Shown here one piece after another: positions 23,702 through 32,608 of a stretch of 48,466 nucleotides of DNA. The notes under the pieces are model-generated. The model was not told the origin of the DNA, did not search any database, and worked only from the letters and a program-made list of their open reading frames with translations. The stretch lies in the NCBI RefSeq assembly GCF_947501385.1, contig NZ_CANMVP010000033.1, forward strand, positions 1 to 48,466. The letters are read 5' to 3'. The stretch is from an uncultured Polaribacter sp. Lineage in GTDB: Bacteria; Bacteroidota; Bacteroidia; Flavobacteriales; Flavobacteriaceae. The first letter of the stretch is position 1. Each line of letters opens with the position of its first letter. The translations under genes and the position numbers were made by a program.

Positions 23702-26440
23702 TTATCGCATGCGCATTACTCTACCAAACCCCATTCTTTTACCTGTGTTATTAAATTTCCAACTAAACCCAATCATAAAATACTGCTGTAGCACGGTGCT
23801 CTGTGAATCTTGTATAAAATTTTGATTTGCAGTTCTTCTGGCATTGGTATTTTGTTTTAATATATCGTAGGCTTTTAGGCTTAACGTTGCTTTATCCTTT
23901 AGTATCGCATACGATAAAGTTGAGTTCCAAAACCAAGAACTTTTTTGAAAATTTGCTGCTACATTTGGGTTGTAGTTGTATCGTATGTCATTTCGCCAGT
24001 CAAATTTTTTTGGTAATGAAGTCGTTAGATTTAGATTTAAATTATGAGATAAAAATTCTCTATCGTCAAAAGAATCAATGTCAAAACTATTTCTTGAAAA
24101 TGAAACAGTATAACTTGGTCTTACATACATCACATCTTTCCATGAAAATGTTAGATTTACACCAGGTCTTATAGATGTGTTTCTACTAGCATATTTTATC
24201 CCGTTATTGAAATTAATAGTTTTATTTAAACTACCGTTTAAGCTCACACCGATGTTTACAGATCTTAAAGAGTCTATTTTAACCCTTTTAGAATAAGAAG
24301 CACCGCCAGAACTCATGTAATTACCGTTTACATTGGTATAGGTAGTTTTACTCACTAAATCTTCGTTAATTATCGTATTTGAAACCACCTGATTGTTCAT
24401 AAAGCTAGTAATTAGACGGAAATTAAATCCTGTACCTTTTTGAAAATTATGAGTGTAAAAATTGGCCGAAATTGTATGATCGCTTCTTGGTTCTAAATTA
24501 GGGTTTCCAACTCTTATATTTAAAGGGTTTGATACATCTTGAAACGCTTGTAACTGCGATAATTGAGGTGGCCTGTTAGTTAGATGATAACTCATATTCA
24601 TCGCCGATTTAGAACTAAAATTGAGCCTAAAACCTGTGTTTAGTTCAACAGCTTTAAATTTACGCGCAATATTGAATTGAGGACGTAATAAATCTTGGTT
24701 TTCCAGCGTCCTAGATAGATAACTGATCCCAAAATTTGTAGACCCTTTTTTGCTTCGATAATTAATAGAGACTTCTGGTTTTAAAATTTCATCTATGTAT
24801 TTAAAATCGGTACTTAAATCGGTATTAAAAACAGTGTAGTTGCCGTTTATATCTTTATCTAATGTGCTTTGAATATCATGTCTTGTATCATTAGAATAGC
24901 TGTATCCTAAATTCAACATTAATTCTTTAGCTATTAGCGGTAGGTTGTATTTAAAGTTTGTTCTAAAATTATTAACCTCGTTATCTCCATCTGTAAATTG
25001 ATCTCTTACAATATTATTGGGATTATCTCCATAAATATTAATTTCAGATTCTAAAAAACTATCGCTTTCGCTAGCACTTATATCATTTTCAATGCTTACA
25101 CTTAAATAAGCTCCTTTTGAACCAAATTTCTTTGTAATATCAATATCGTTATTAAAATTCTTACTTAGGTTTTTTCTTGTAGATTGTGTCGTTGATTGGT
25201 TTATCAATTTATTAAGTTCGTCACTAGAGGTCTCAGCACTTGAAAAAAGATTCTCACTATTCGTAAATTTAAACGATGGTTTTATATTAATTAATAACGT
25301 AGCATCTATTTTAAAATCAAATCCCATATTTGCTTTATTGCTATAACTATCATTAAGTGAAAAAGATTCTGAATTTGTAAAAAACCTAGAATTTGGCAAT
25401 ATGTTTTCACGCTGGGTAGTTGTTTTGTTTTCTGTACTGCTATTTGCATAAAAATAATCAGTAGCTAAATCAAATGTTTTAGTTATTTCATCTACAAAAT
25501 TAACGCCTACGTTAGACGATGTAGTAATACCTGGTAATGAACCACTACCAAGATTTGAAGGCCCTCCAACCATTGAAAAATTACTTATTCCAGAACTAAA
25601 TCCAATTGAATTATGGTTGTTACCGCCTAAAATTATGCTTATACGCTGGTCGTTATTAAAACGGTTAAGCATGCCTTTGTATTCGTACCTCTCATCTGTT
25701 CCAAGACCTATAGAAGTATTTCCAAAAACACCTTTATTGTTTTCTTTTTTTACGGTTAGATTTATAGTTTTATTTTTACCATCTGCAACCTCTCCTGTAA
25801 ATGCCTGCGCATCTGTTTTAGTATCAACCACCTGTACTGTTTCAATAATAGCTTTTGCTAAATTTCTAGTGGCTATAACTGGGTCGTTCCCAAAAAACGG
25901 TTTACCATTTACTAAAATTTTATTTACAGGCTTTCCATTTATGGTTATTTTTCCGTCTAAATCTACTTCAACACCTGGTAAAACTTTTAATAAATCCTCT
26001 ACATTGGCATCTTTTTTTGTTTTAAAGAATTTCACATTAAATTCTAATGTATCTTTCTTTATAGTGATTGGTGCTCTCGATTTAATAACAACTTCATCCA
26101 AAATATTATTACCAACTTTCATATGTATGGTATCTAAATTGATTTTAGGTTGATTTATTTTAATAATTTTTGAATAGGTTTTATAGCCCACAAAAGATAT
26201 AAGAAGCTTTAGCTGTTTGTCATAGGTTTTATTTTCTAGTTTAAAGACCCCCTTTTTATCTGTTATGGTATAGGTTACCAAAGTACTATCTTTTAAACGC
26301 TCTACATAGACGGTTGCAGCTTCTAATACGGTTTTATCTTCTTTAGAAATCAGTGTTCCTGTAATTTCAAACGCTTTATTTTGCGTATAGCCCAATATAG
26401 AGAATAGTATTGCTATCGCTAAAAGAAGATGGTTCTTCAT
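23702..26440 (-). CDS. TonB-dependent outer-membrane beta-barrel protein
   Basis: A 912-residue outer-membrane protein. A signal peptide ends near residue 20 (GYTQ). A carboxypeptidase-like domain lies at 25-105 (GTLISKEDKTVLEAATVYV), a plug domain at about 120-230 with VEDLLKVLPGVEVDLDGKI and TINGKPVNKILVNGKPFFG, then a large barrel. It belongs to the outer-membrane-beta-barrel receptor group that lacks a SusD partner. It is the last gene of the second locus, 81 bp after the M16 peptidase. In this context it may let the peptidase's products or substrate cross the outer membrane. The ligand is unknown. Confidence 0.88.
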   Translation of the reverse strand: MKNHLLLAIAILFSILGYTQNKAFEITGTLISKEDKTVLEAATVYVERLKDSTLVTYTITDKKGVFKLENKTYDKQLKLLISFVGYKTYSKIIKINQPKINLDTIHMKVGNNILDEVVIKSRAPITIKKDTLEFNVKFFKTKKDANVEDLLKVLPGVEVDLDGKITINGKPVNKILVNGKPFFGNDPVIATRNLAKAIIETVQVVDTKTDAQAFTGEVADGKNKTINLTVKKENNKGVFGNTSIGLGTDERYEYKGMLNRFNNDQRISIILGGNNHNSIGFSSGISNFSMVGGPSNLGSGSLPGITTSSNVGVNFVDEITKTFDLATDYFYANSSTENKTTTQRENILPNSRFFTNSESFSLNDSYSNKANMGFDFKIDATLLINIKPSFKFTNSENLFSSAETSSDELNKLINQSTTQSTRKNLSKNFNNDIDITKKFGSKGAYLSVSIENDISASESDSFLESEINIYGDNPNNIVRDQFTDGDNEVNNFRTNFKYNLPLIAKELMLNLGYSYSNDTRHDIQSTLDKDINGNYTVFNTDLSTDFKYIDEILKPEVSINYRSKKGSTNFGISYLSRTLENQDLLRPQFNIARKFKAVELNTGFRLNFSSKSAMNMSYHLTNRPPQLSQLQAFQDVSNPLNIRVGNPNLEPRSDHTISANFYTHNFQKGTGFNFRLITSFMNNQVVSNTIINEDLVSKTTYTNVNGNYMSSGGASYSKRVKIDSLRSVNIGVSLNGSLNKTINFNNGIKYASRNTSIRPGVNLTFSWKDVMYVRPSYTVSFSRNSFDIDSFDDREFLSHNLNLNLTTSLPKKFDWRNDIRYNYNPNVAANFQKSSWFWNSTLSYAILKDKATLSLKAYDILKQNTNARRTANQNFIQDSQSTVLQQYFMIGFSWKFNNTGKRMGFGRVMRMR

Positions 26441-26521
26441 TTGATGGATGAGTTACAAATATTAAGATTCAGCACTTAAAAATATTATACAAAATAATTA
26501 GTAATCTAAAAATGACTTAAA

Positions 26522-29323
26522 TTATTCTAAAGGTTTAAATACAATCTCAAAAGATTCAGCATTATTTAAAACGTTTTTTGTAAAATTTTGAAGGTCTTCT
26601 TTTGTTATTTCTGAAATTATAGTTTCAAAATTTTTCGGATTGTTCATATTGTAGCCTTCACGATAAAACTGTGTTAGTAAACTCATATCGTATCTGTTAT
26701 AGTCCTTTTGCTGTTTCCGTTCTTTTACATAATTTGTCAATGTTTTGTCTAAATCCGATTGTTCGATTTTACCATTAACTATTTTTTCAATTTCTTGATG
26801 AACAATGGTAATTAATGCCTCTGCTTTTTCTGGGTTACAATCAAAACTTACCGAAATAGAAGCTTGTTGCTTTGGTCTTTTAGAAACACTAGCTGATACC
26901 CTTGCACCATAAGTTCCGCCTTCATTTTCTCTTAATGTTTCGGTATATCTTAGTTGTAACACATCTGCTAAAGCACTTGCGATGAAAGCGTTTTTTAAAC
27001 TGTATTCATACTCATTTTTAAAGGTTATTCTTACGGAGGTTTTTGGGTCTTCCATTTTTAAATAAATATCCTTATCTATCGTCTTGTCTCGCCATGATGT
27101 TGAGTTGTCTTTCCACTCTTCTTTAAATGAATTTGTGGGGATACTCGCTATATATTTTTCTATAAGTGGTTTTAAAACGTCTTTTTTAATATCTCCTACT
27201 ATAAAAAATTCAAAATCGGCGGCATTGCCAAATCTGCTACTGTAGATCGCTTTGATTTTATCGAAGGAAATGTCGTTAATAAAAGCATCATTAAACAAAC
27301 GATGTTTCGGGTGATTGTTACCATAAAGTGTTACGGTAAGGCTATCTTTCATTTTTTCTGAAATATTTTCTCGCCTTCTTATTTTATAATTTTTTACATT
27401 TTGCATAATTACCTTATACCCATCTTTATCAAATCGTGGTTTTACAAAGCGTAAATACACCATTTGGAGCATGGTTTCAACATCTTTTGTAACCGATGTT
27501 CCTGTAATTTGTTCAGATAGTCCTGAGAGATTTACATTCGTACGAGCGGTTTTGCCAGCCAACACTTTTGGTAAATCTGTAGCCGAATAGTTTCCTAATC
27601 CAGAATATTGTATAACGTTAGCCATTATATTTGCTGATGGTAAATAGGAATCTTCTAGCAGTGATGTGCCCCCATCACTAACGGCTACTAATTGTACATC
27701 ATTTGCGTTTTTATCGACAAATTTATAGTGTAATTTTATATTGTTACTTAAGATGAATGTTGTAGATTTTAAAGAATCATTCGCACTTTCTGAAACAATA
27801 TGACCCGCATTCATATTGATACCTGTTGTTAATGTTTTGCCTTTAAAATTGTCTGTATATGGAACTAGACTATTACTGGTTTCAACAGCATTTATAATTT
27901 TTAAAGCGGCTTCTTTTAAAAGGTTTTTTTCATCTTGTACGCCAGTAACAAGTAGGTATCTATTTTTGGCATTATATAACTCTTTAATTCTATGATGAAC
28001 TTCTTCATTATTTAATTCTTTACATATATATTTTACAATTTCGTATTCTTTTTCAATATCGGTAATCACGGCATTGTCTAAATAATTTTGTTTGATAGCA
28101 GCTACTATAGCATTATGCGATTTATCGTTTTGCTTGCTTATTGCGTTCTCATAATATTTTTTAAATTGAATGATGGTTCTATTTATTTCCTCTTCGGTAA
28201 ATCCAAACTTTACAGCTCTATTTATTTCTTCTAATAGAACCTTAAACGCCTCTTGCTGTTGGTTGGGTTTTGGAGAGATTCTGGCTGAAAATACATTTGT
28301 AGATCGCGAATTTTTACTATAAGCTATTCGAACACCTAAAAATGGAGCCTTTGGCTTTTGCGTAATTTCAGAAAGCCTTGTAGATAACATATTGGTAACC
28401 ATATTATTTAGTAAGGAATTTTTTAAATCGGCAACAGTTTTATAGTTAGATGATTTAGGATGCCTTATACCAAATGTTATGGAAGCTGTGGTTACTTCTT
28501 CATCTAAAGCCAGCGAATAAAGTAAGTTGTCATTATCTGGAATATCTACAATAAAGCGCTCTTTAGGATTTTCTATAGCAGGAATGTTAGCAAATAGATG
28601 TATAATTTTTTGTTCAATATCTTCAGCATCAATATCGCCAATTATGGCGATGGCTTGCAAATCGGTTCTGTACCAATCGTGGTAGAAATCTCGTAGTGCT
28701 TTATATTCAAAATTATCTATAATGTCCATTTGCCCAATAGGCATTCGTTTGGCATATTTTGAGTTGTTAAACATTGTAGGAAGGGATTGTTTCAATATGC
28801 GCATGCCGCCACTTTGTCGGGTGCGCCACTCTTCTTTAATGACACCTCGTTCTGCATCAATCTCTTCTTCAGTAAGTAATAAATAGTTAGACCAATCTCG
28901 TAGTATTTTTAATCCTGTATCTATAAGTTCTGGTGTGGTAGGTATATTATTTATATTATATACGGTTTCATCAAAAGAGGTGTATGCATTAATGTCTCTT
29001 CCAAATACCAAGCCTTGTTTTTCCATAGTATTTAACACGCCTTTTCCAGGGAAATTTTCAGTACCATTAAAAGCCATGTGTTCTAAAAAATGCGCCAAAC
29101 CTCGTTGGTCGTCATTCTCTAAAACCGATCCTACGTTTTGTATAATGTAGTAGCTAGCCACATCTTTGGTTACATCGGTATTTTTAATATAATAGGTCAG
29201 TCCATTTGGTAATACACCTTTTTTAACGGTAGTATCAAGAGGTAACCCTTGATTTAGGTTTATATTTTGAGTACTAATATTTAATGAACATAAGAGTAGT
29301 AATACGGAGATTGTTTTTGTCAT
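26522..29323 (-). CDS. M16 (pitrilysin/insulinase) family zinc metallopeptidase
   Basis: A 933-residue exported peptidase with an N-terminal signal peptide of about 18 residues. The inverted zinc motif HxxEH is intact at 78-82 (HFLEH), and the third ligand is Glu158 in DAERGVIKEEW. A second, inactive M16 half follows, with the RENEGGTYGARV segment near the C-terminus that carries the family's substrate-binding Arg/Tyr pair. Length and two-lobe layout fit periplasmic M16 enzymes that degrade or process peptides in a closed chamber. It lies 53 bp behind the ABC permease and before the receptor gene, so it is probably co-transcribed with a transport system. Confidence 0.93.
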   Translation of the reverse strand: MTKTISVLLLLCSLNISTQNINLNQGLPLDTTVKKGVLPNGLTYYIKNTDVTKDVASYYIIQNVGSVLENDDQRGLAHFLEHMAFNGTENFPGKGVLNTMEKQGLVFGRDINAYTSFDETVYNINNIPTTPELIDTGLKILRDWSNYLLLTEEEIDAERGVIKEEWRTRQSGGMRILKQSLPTMFNNSKYAKRMPIGQMDIIDNFEYKALRDFYHDWYRTDLQAIAIIGDIDAEDIEQKIIHLFANIPAIENPKERFIVDIPDNDNLLYSLALDEEVTTASITFGIRHPKSSNYKTVADLKNSLLNNMVTNMLSTRLSEITQKPKAPFLGVRIAYSKNSRSTNVFSARISPKPNQQQEAFKVLLEEINRAVKFGFTEEEINRTIIQFKKYYENAISKQNDKSHNAIVAAIKQNYLDNAVITDIEKEYEIVKYICKELNNEEVHHRIKELYNAKNRYLLVTGVQDEKNLLKEAALKIINAVETSNSLVPYTDNFKGKTLTTGINMNAGHIVSESANDSLKSTTFILSNNIKLHYKFVDKNANDVQLVAVSDGGTSLLEDSYLPSANIMANVIQYSGLGNYSATDLPKVLAGKTARTNVNLSGLSEQITGTSVTKDVETMLQMVYLRFVKPRFDKDGYKVIMQNVKNYKIRRRENISEKMKDSLTVTLYGNNHPKHRLFNDAFINDISFDKIKAIYSSRFGNAADFEFFIVGDIKKDVLKPLIEKYIASIPTNSFKEEWKDNSTSWRDKTIDKDIYLKMEDPKTSVRITFKNEYEYSLKNAFIASALADVLQLRYTETLRENEGGTYGARVSASVSKRPKQQASISVSFDCNPEKAEALITIVHQEIEKIVNGKIEQSDLDKTLTNYVKERKQQKDYNRYDMSLLTQFYREGYNMNNPKNFETIISEITKEDLQNFTKNVLNNAESFEIVFKPLE

Positions 29324-29376
29324 TATTTTTAATGTTTTTCTTGATTACAGCGTATAATCATGATATTAGAAAAGTT

Positions 29377-31650
29377 TTAATTTCTTCGTCTTCTAAATAA
29401 CAGTACCGCACCTAAAGTAGCCATTAAAATGGGAACCATTCCTAGAAGTATTATCTTTAAATAATTGATTTTAGTTCGGTTTAATAAAATTTTAGTGTCT
29501 ATAGATTTTGGTCTTTTTGTATTTACAGAGTACTCATTATCACTAAACCACTTAAACATTCTTACTGTAAATATGGTGTTTACGGTTCTTGGTGTGTACC
29601 TATTGATAATTTCTGCGTTGCTCATAAAATCGGCATCACCAACAATCATAATTTTTTGCAGATTATCAGTTATCTTTCTTTCTAAAGCAACCGCTACAGT
29701 AGCTTCGATTTTTTTATCATTAATAGTATCAAAAGCTACTGTTTCCGTATTTAAATCAAAAGTTTCTAGTTTGTTCCAGGTGAATGCTTTGTCTGTTTTT
29801 AAAATAGGAATCACTTTAAAATCAGTAGCATCGCTATAAGATAATCCCATCGCTTTTGGAGTGGTTACTATAGCAGATTCATGTAAATCAAGTCCTACCT
29901 CCGCAGCAGACTCCGTAAAATGATTTTGTATCAAGTCCAAGTCGAAGTTTTTACTTTCTTGTAATAATACACCCTCATTAAAAGTTACGCCTAAAGGTTT
30001 TATAATGGGGTTTGCTATATTTTGTCTTCCAGGTTCTGCCGTAATTAATGCGTTTCCGCCAGCATTTATATAGTTTTTTATTTTTTCTAAATTTTCAGGT
30101 GCATATTCGTGTTTAGGATCTGCAATGATTAAAACATCTAAACCTTTAGGAATATTGCTTTTATCTTTAAGAGAAATCTCTTGTACATTCACATCAAAAC
30201 CAGAATTAATAAGCGACCCTCTAACGTTTAATCCATTTAATATAATCTTATATGAATTGTCACCGTCTTTATGAATGTCGCGTTCATCATTTCCGGATAA
30301 AATACCTACTTCACTAGGAGGCTGCAAAATGCGTTTTAAAGTTGAAGAGATATCTGTTTCATTAGGATATTTTCTTGTATCATTGAACATTCTAAGTGGT
30401 ATGGTTTTATCTCCATATTTTATAATCCTAACAAATCTATTACCTTCTGGCTTTAAATCTATTTTCGCTTGTATTTGCTCTGGTGAAAGCACGTTCTTAA
30501 AGTTTATATGATACGTTTTTGCTTTTTGTTTTGCTTCTTCTAATAGTGTTTTTGTTGTATCTCTTCTATACGGTATATCGTCATAATAATAGATATAATC
30601 CATCGTTAGATTTGGTATGAATCGGCGATATATTTCAAATTTTCTTAGATCACTAATACGCTTTTTAGGCTGGGCATCTTCAGCGGAATAATGAAGTAAA
30701 TTCACGTAATTAGTTATATGAATAGGATGCTCTAATCTTTTAATAAGATTTTGCGATGTTTCAGTTAGCGTTCTATCTTTAAAGCGTGTGGTGTCGTAAT
30801 ACTTATTTACTGTTGGTAAAGAGGTTATATAACCAATAGCTACAACCACTAGCACTAATGCGGTATATGTGATAATCTTTTTGGCAGATGATGTCGTTTT
30901 TCGTGCATGACTCAATTTTATAGTAGATAGCATTAAAAACAGAAAAATAACAACAACAAAGTAGATGATATCTTTAGAGGAAATTAGGCCATTTACAAAA
31001 TAATCTGTTCTTCCTTTTATAGAAAGCCAATAGGTAATATCTCTAAAGAAGTCAAAGGTTTGTCCTACACTTCCTATAAAGTTTAAAATAGCAAGTAAAG
31101 CCAAGGTGCTTATAGCGGCAACCACTTGGTAACTGGTAAGACTAGACATAAACAGTCCAATAGCCGCATAGGCACACATTAAAAGGTATACACCAAAAAT
31201 TCCTCCTAAAACAAAAGGAATATCTAAAGCTTCAATAGATAGGGTTCCGACAAAAATAAAGCTTAAAAGTATGAGTACTAATAAAAAATTGTACACTAGC
31301 ATAGACAGGTATTTGCCTAATATAATTTCTGTAATGGTAATAGGAGAAGAGTATAATAGTTTTATAGAACCGCTACTAATTTCCCTACTCATAAGCCCCA
31401 TAGTAAGTAAAGGAATATATAAATAAAGATGCTTTTGTGCTGTAGCTAAAATACCATCATCTAAGGCAAACAAAATATTTGTAAGTCGTTGTAATGGACG
31501 CCCTAATTGTTGTGACGTTTCAAACCTATATAATAAATCTGTAAATGTTAAAGCGGTTTGCGTAAAAAAAATGATTAAAACCAACCAAGCAATCGGTGAA
31601 TAAAATAAAATACTTAGTTCTAGACGTGCTATTTTTATGATTTTTTTCAT
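29377..31650 (-). CDS. ABC-2 permease fused to GldG-like domain, copy 2
   Basis: A 757-residue fusion. The first 240 residues form a six-helix GldF-type ABC-2 permease (ILFYSPIAWLVLIIF, LMSREISSGSIKLLYSSPIT, GLFMSSLTSYQVVAAIS). A long periplasmic GldG/ABC-auxiliary domain and a final membrane helix with a basic FRRRRN end follow. It is paralogous to 32609-34885, with strongly matching blocks over the full length. The start ATG overlaps the ATPase stop (ATGA), giving coupled translation. GldF and GldG are separate genes in the gliding-motility system. The fusion and the different gene context suggest an export role not tied to gliding. Confidence 0.9.
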   Translation of the reverse strand: MKKIIKIARLELSILFYSPIAWLVLIIFFTQTALTFTDLLYRFETSQQLGRPLQRLTNILFALDDGILATAQKHLYLYIPLLTMGLMSREISSGSIKLLYSSPITITEIILGKYLSMLVYNFLLVLILLSFIFVGTLSIEALDIPFVLGGIFGVYLLMCAYAAIGLFMSSLTSYQVVAAISTLALLAILNFIGSVGQTFDFFRDITYWLSIKGRTDYFVNGLISSKDIIYFVVVIFLFLMLSTIKLSHARKTTSSAKKIITYTALVLVVVAIGYITSLPTVNKYYDTTRFKDRTLTETSQNLIKRLEHPIHITNYVNLLHYSAEDAQPKKRISDLRKFEIYRRFIPNLTMDYIYYYDDIPYRRDTTKTLLEEAKQKAKTYHINFKNVLSPEQIQAKIDLKPEGNRFVRIIKYGDKTIPLRMFNDTRKYPNETDISSTLKRILQPPSEVGILSGNDERDIHKDGDNSYKIILNGLNVRGSLINSGFDVNVQEISLKDKSNIPKGLDVLIIADPKHEYAPENLEKIKNYINAGGNALITAEPGRQNIANPIIKPLGVTFNEGVLLQESKNFDLDLIQNHFTESAAEVGLDLHESAIVTTPKAMGLSYSDATDFKVIPILKTDKAFTWNKLETFDLNTETVAFDTINDKKIEATVAVALERKITDNLQKIMIVGDADFMSNAEIINRYTPRTVNTIFTVRMFKWFSDNEYSVNTKRPKSIDTKILLNRTKINYLKIILLGMVPILMATLGAVLLFRRRRN

Positions 31651-32582
31651 GTGCTAGCGTCTGTTTTTTTTGATAATTGAGCAAAAATAGCATCTAACGA
31701 ACTTTTTTCAAGATGGATTTCTGTCATGTCCCAACCCTTATCAATACTTAACTTAATAATAGACTTTGTAATTTCTGATCCTGTATTGAAAGTTAATCGT
31801 ATGCTATTTTTCTTCACAAAATCTACATTCACAATTCCTGGTATTGCTAAGAACGTTTCGGCATCAGGAGGGTTTTCCATATACACCATTAAGGTATTTG
31901 GCTTTATGTAATTGTTAAATGCATACATAGAATCTTTGAATACCACTTTGCCATGCTCTACCATAACAATAGTATCGCAAGTGGCTTGTACTTCAGATAA
32001 AATATGGGTAGATAGAATCACAGCGCGATCTTCAGCAATGTGTTTTATTAATTTTCGTACTTCTAAAATTTGATTTGGGTCTAAACCATTAGTAGGCTCA
32101 TCTAAAACTACCAACTTGGGGTTATGTATTATGGCTTGCGCCAATCCTACACGTTGTTGGTACCCACCAGATAGATTTTTTAAAACACGCTTACTAAAAT
32201 GACTGATACCACATTTTGTTTTGGCAACTGTGAGGGCATTTTTGATTTCTTTATTGGGTATTGAACGCATGTGGGCACAATGGGTTAAATATTCATCTAC
32301 CGTTAACTCTAAATGCAATGGTGCTTTTTGTGGTAAAAATCCAATCAATTTTTTTGCCTCTACAGGGTTTTCTCTAACATTAATCCCATCAATATAAGCA
32401 TCCCCTTCAGTTTGGTTAATCACACCACACAAAATATTCATAGTGGTAGATTTCCCCGCACCATTAGACCCTAATAAACCCAAAATGCCTTTGTTTTTTA
32501 TTTCAAAGTTGATATGTCTTATCGCCCAATCTTTGCTATATCTATGAGATAAATTTTCAATTTTTGCAATACTTTCTTCCAT
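31647..32582 (-). CDS. ABC transporter ATPase, GldA-like
   Basis: A 311-residue nucleotide-binding subunit. Walker A is LLGSNGAGKSTT, the Q-loop region reads GFLPQKAPLHLELTV, the signature is NLSGGYQQRVGLAQA, Walker B with catalytic Glu is LVVLDEPTNGLD, and the switch His is in ILSTHIL. The C-terminal 80 residues are the accessory domain typical of ABC-2 exporter ATPases. It sits between the two permease fusions, 26 bp after one and overlapping the other by four bases, so a 2 ATPase + 2 different permeases complex is likely. Confidence 0.95.
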   Translation of the reverse strand: MEESIAKIENLSHRYSKDWAIRHINFEIKNKGILGLLGSNGAGKSTTMNILCGVINQTEGDAYIDGINVRENPVEAKKLIGFLPQKAPLHLELTVDEYLTHCAHMRSIPNKEIKNALTVAKTKCGISHFSKRVLKNLSGGYQQRVGLAQAIIHNPKLVVLDEPTNGLDPNQILEVRKLIKHIAEDRAVILSTHILSEVQATCDTIVMVEHGKVVFKDSMYAFNNYIKPNTLMVYMENPPDAETFLAIPGIVNVDFVKKNSIRLTFNTGSEITKSIIKLSIDKGWDMTEIHLEKSSLDAIFAQLSKKTDAST

Positions 32583-32608
32583 GTTATAATACTATTACTG
32601 AGTGATTT

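Noticed and set aside
18059..26153. Long open frames on the plus strand (18059-18451, 19743-20246, 21174-21611, 25617-26153)
   Set aside because: They lie antisense to clearly coding SusC, HTCS and TonB-receptor genes. Their translations have no domain or signal features, and the minus-strand frames explain the sequence.
23702..26440. A third SusC
   Set aside because: There is no SusD partner next to it, and the plug and barrel segments match the general outer-membrane beta-barrel receptor group rather than SusC/RagA.
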